In this document: one piece after another, positions 62,474 through 64,000 of the stretch
Position numbering within the stretch: position 1 is the stretch's first letter
Layout of the letters: each line of letters begins with the position of its first letter
Source: Rutpela maculata
Taxonomy: Eukaryota; Arthropoda; Insecta; Coleoptera; Cerambycidae
Reading direction: 5' to 3'
NCBI GenBank assembly: GCA_936432065.2
Contig: OW386292.2
Location: forward strand, 102,009,829-102,073,828
Length of the DNA: 64,000 nucleotides
Translations under genes and position numbers: made by a program
The notes under the pieces: generated by a model
Seen by the model: only the letters and a program-made list of their open reading frames with translations
What the model was told of the DNA's origin: nothing
Databases searched by the model: none

Positions 62474-62477
<4 letters not shown>
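62270..62477 (+). other. Retroelement 3'-end-like segment with CTGAAGATG...CGAAACG signature
   Basis: The segment includes AACCTGAAGATGGCAG, loop ATGGGATT, CTGCCGAAACGTCG at 62,369-62,405: a 5-bp hairpin framed by CTGAAGA and GAAAC. I recognise this combination from 3' regions of many arthropod retroelements, including Penelope-like ones. It runs straight into a (TA)n tract. No ORF is attached, so the parent element is uncertain. Confidence 0.4.

Positions 62478-62569
<92 letters not shown>
62478..62569. repeat. (TA)n microsatellite
   Basis: An uninterrupted run of alternating A and T, 92 bases long. It produces artificial Tyr-Ile open frames in two frames that should not be annotated. Confidence 0.95.
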
Positions 62570-62572
<3 letters not shown>

Positions 62573-62579
62573 GAGTATT

Positions 62580-63590
62580 ACCATTGTTAACATGAGTAGC
62601 AATGAACTACTTTCAATTGATTTTTTTTACTCTGAAAAAGTAATTTGTGATGTTTCTATAGCAAAGAGCATCATAAATTACTTTAGAAAAACAACTAATG
62701 ATAGCTATTTCTTCTCTCTGAATGAGGGTCTAATACAGAACCGCCCCCCCCCCCTTTGAAAAAAGAGGGCCAAAAATCATAATAGACAAAAAGACGAACC
62801 ATTTTCGCGATATGACACTGGAACTTTTGGACTTGGAAGATACGTTGCCCTAAAAGCAAAAAATGTGGACCAGATATCGCGGTTCCTGAGGTCTCCTGGT
62901 TTGCTTTGTCAAAATTTAAAGGAATTCACCAAGAAATAAGGTAAAGTTTTTAATAGCTCTTAATAATGCGCGCCCGTTCGATGTTTTGTTTTGTGTCCAG
63001 CGATACCATCGCAGCACGATTTAAATTTTGCAAAGAAATTATTGCCAGTGCATTTTCCAAAATGCAGCAAAGTTCCGGAAAAATTAGTGGTCCTGGAATA
63101 ATTGTATAGGTCTGAATTATCGATTGATATAAAGTACCTTAAAATGTTTAATATATACAATATTTAGATTGATGAAGCAAAATTTGGCCTCAGAAAATAC
63201 AATCGAGGTAGACTAATAGAAGGACATTAGGTCCTGGGTATGATTGTCAATAACTCGTAGGATGTCCGAATGGTAGTCTGTCCCAATAATACAAGAGATG
63301 CTAAGGCTCTGCTTCCCATAATTGAGAACCATGTTGCGTTGGATCTATAATACATTCAGATGAGTGGGGTGCGTATAATCAGCTACGCAATCTTGGTTAC
63401 ACGCACTATCCTGTGAATCACAGCGCAGAATTTGTTGGTAAGCATTTACCTACCATTTCGTTATATTAAATAACATATATTTTTCTGCTTGCATATAAAT
63501 ATAAGCTGAAGAAGGTACCCACACACAGAGGATAGAGGCCATGTGGAGACCAGCTAAGTTATGGTTCAAAACAAAAAAAATTCGCAAAAT
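62580..63590 (+). pseudogene. Merlin transposase (IS1016/IS1595-like), multi-exon
   Basis: The presumed N-terminus MSSNELLSIDFFYSEKVICD is followed by a C-run and degraded coding up to a donor at 62,940. Three introns fit GT...AG: 62,941-63,000, 63,104-63,167 and 63,438-63,505. Exon 63,001-63,103 gives RFKFCKEIIASAFSKMQQ and SGPGI. Exon 63,168-63,437 gives IDEAKFGLRKYNRGRLIEGH (first catalytic aspartate), VLGMIVNNS, VCPNNTRDAKALLPIIENHV, IIHSDEWGAYNQLRNLGYTH (second aspartate) and YPVNHSAEFV. The last exon has THTQRIEAMWRPAKLWFK with the third acid (E of IEAMWR). In-frame stops occur after EGH, after NNS and near 63,348. The C-terminus is short. Confidence 0.85.
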
Positions 63591-63865
63591 TCATTTAAAT
63601 TAGATTTATGCGTTTACCTTTGGCGCCGTTGGATCAAAAAAGAAATCTGGATCCATTTGCTTCACTTTTAGAAACCATACGGCTAGAATATGGAGATTTC
63701 CGTTCAAAAATTTAATGTAACTTGTATTTTTGTTTTAATCATTTCGTAACTAAGCGAGTGCCCATCATGGGAGTAGTACCATTGAGTAGTGGTAACTCTG
63801 ATGACCGTTACCATGGAAACCATTTTGACATAACACATTTCTGGTAAGTCACCCAAAAAAGTAGT

Positions 63866-64000
63866 TGTTGTTTGAGAATTAACCAAGTGCATCCTTGGAC
63901 TATTTACGGCTTCTTCGATTTGTTAACTGAAAAAGTAAAAAAATATGAGGTTACAGAACAAACCTGAATGCATTTACAATTTAGATGAGACATCGTTTTA
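63866..64000 (+). pseudogene. Third pogo-type transposase, continuation after the Merlin insertion
   Basis: VHPWTIYGFFDLLTEKVKKY and EVTEQ, then, one frame over, ECIYNLDETSF at the window edge. This is the start of the DDE domain with the first catalytic aspartate. It joins logically to the HTH part at 60,490-60,754, so the two halves are one pogo gene split by the 3.1-kb Merlin element. A one-base shift after VTEQ shows decay. The rest lies outside the window. Confidence 0.8.

Larger units (their letters stand above)
60755..63854 (+). mobile_element. Merlin DNA transposon inserted in a pogo gene
   Basis: About 100-bp terminal inverted repeats: the left end begins GGGTGAAATTTGACTTACC (60,755) and the right end, read on the other strand from 63,854, GGGTGACTTACC. 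Both continue AGAAATGTGTTA-like, GTCAAAATGGTTTCCATGG and GTACTACTCCCATG. The outer flanks are both A-rich (AAAAAAAC / AAAAAAGT), so a precise 8-9 bp duplication cannot be decided. The interior has a spliced Merlin (IS1016/IS1595-like) transposase. It also contains later insertions: a tRNA SINE, a retroelement end with a (TA)n tract, and unexplained sequence at 60.96-61.98 kb. Confidence 0.85.

Noticed and set aside
62268..62759. 163-codon plus-strand frame rich in Tyr-Ile repeats
   Set aside because: Most of it is translation of the (TA)n microsatellite and the rest crosses unrelated segments.

Overview
This window looks like a piece of a eukaryotic, very probably insect, nuclear genome. It is strongly AT-rich. 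Several coding remnants are split by short GT...AG introns (58,617-58,676; 58,813-58,870; 55,527-55,727; 62,941-63,000; 63,104-63,167; 63,438-63,505), and the element families are typical of arthropods: Jockey-like LINEs, a Penelope-like element, gypsy elements, hAT, piggyBac, pogo/jerky and Merlin transposons, and SWIM/YqaJ proteins. I cannot name the species. I found no rRNA, tRNA, CRISPR or confident single-copy host gene. Almost everything recognisable is a broken or nested mobile element, so the window is best read as heterochromatin-like repeat DNA.

Layout. 0-12.3 kb: a LINE 3' end, a Mutator-like scrap, two decayed TTF/DUF4371-type hAT transposases on the minus strand separated by an LTR-like stretch, a LINE RNase H, a THAP finger, a Penelope-like element with reverse transcriptase and GIY-YIG domains, a piggyBac C-terminus, half a BED-type hAT transposase and a 20-bp minisatellite. 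12.4-25.3 kb: at least five Jockey-like LINE units lie head-to-tail, all on the plus strand and joined through an AATTTGGTTA-like tail. Unit B1 (18.2-23.7 kb) is nearly full length, with a zinc-knuckle ORF1 overlapping an endonuclease/RT ORF2. The array contains a 150-bp retroposon, a 1.7-kb hAT element with perfect 8-bp target duplications, and a long-inverted-repeat element. 25.7-32.5 kb: a pogo-type transposase, a BED-hAT and a gypsy fragment. 32.9-35.4 kb: a TA-flanked element with palindromic GACGTCTTTAAGACGTC-like termini.

35.5-42.5 kb: pogo pieces around a broken SWIM/YqaJ nuclease gene, a LINE endonuclease fragment, and a gypsy element deleted from Gag straight into integrase. 42.7-50 kb: a multi-copy insect transposon-like ORF I cannot name, unidentified exon-like segments, and LINE endonuclease and RT scraps. 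50.2-55.1 kb: a second CAGAGCTG-ended hAT-like element, a four-arm foldback, and an element with ~500-bp inverted repeats enclosing a minus-strand cysteine-rich ORF. 55.3-64 kb: a piggyBac element split by a LINE and cut by a pogo element, then more pogo sequence. The last pogo gene is itself split by a 3.1-kb Merlin element, which carries a multi-exon transposase, a tRNA-derived SINE and a long (TA)n tract.

The genes do not form a pathway. Their relationship is one of successive insertion, and the nesting gives a relative chronology in several places. The features most worth a second look are the head-to-tail LINE array, the long-inverted-repeat element at 53.1-55.1 kb, the TA element next to the YqaJ gene, and the dyad motifs repeated upstream of different pogo elements.
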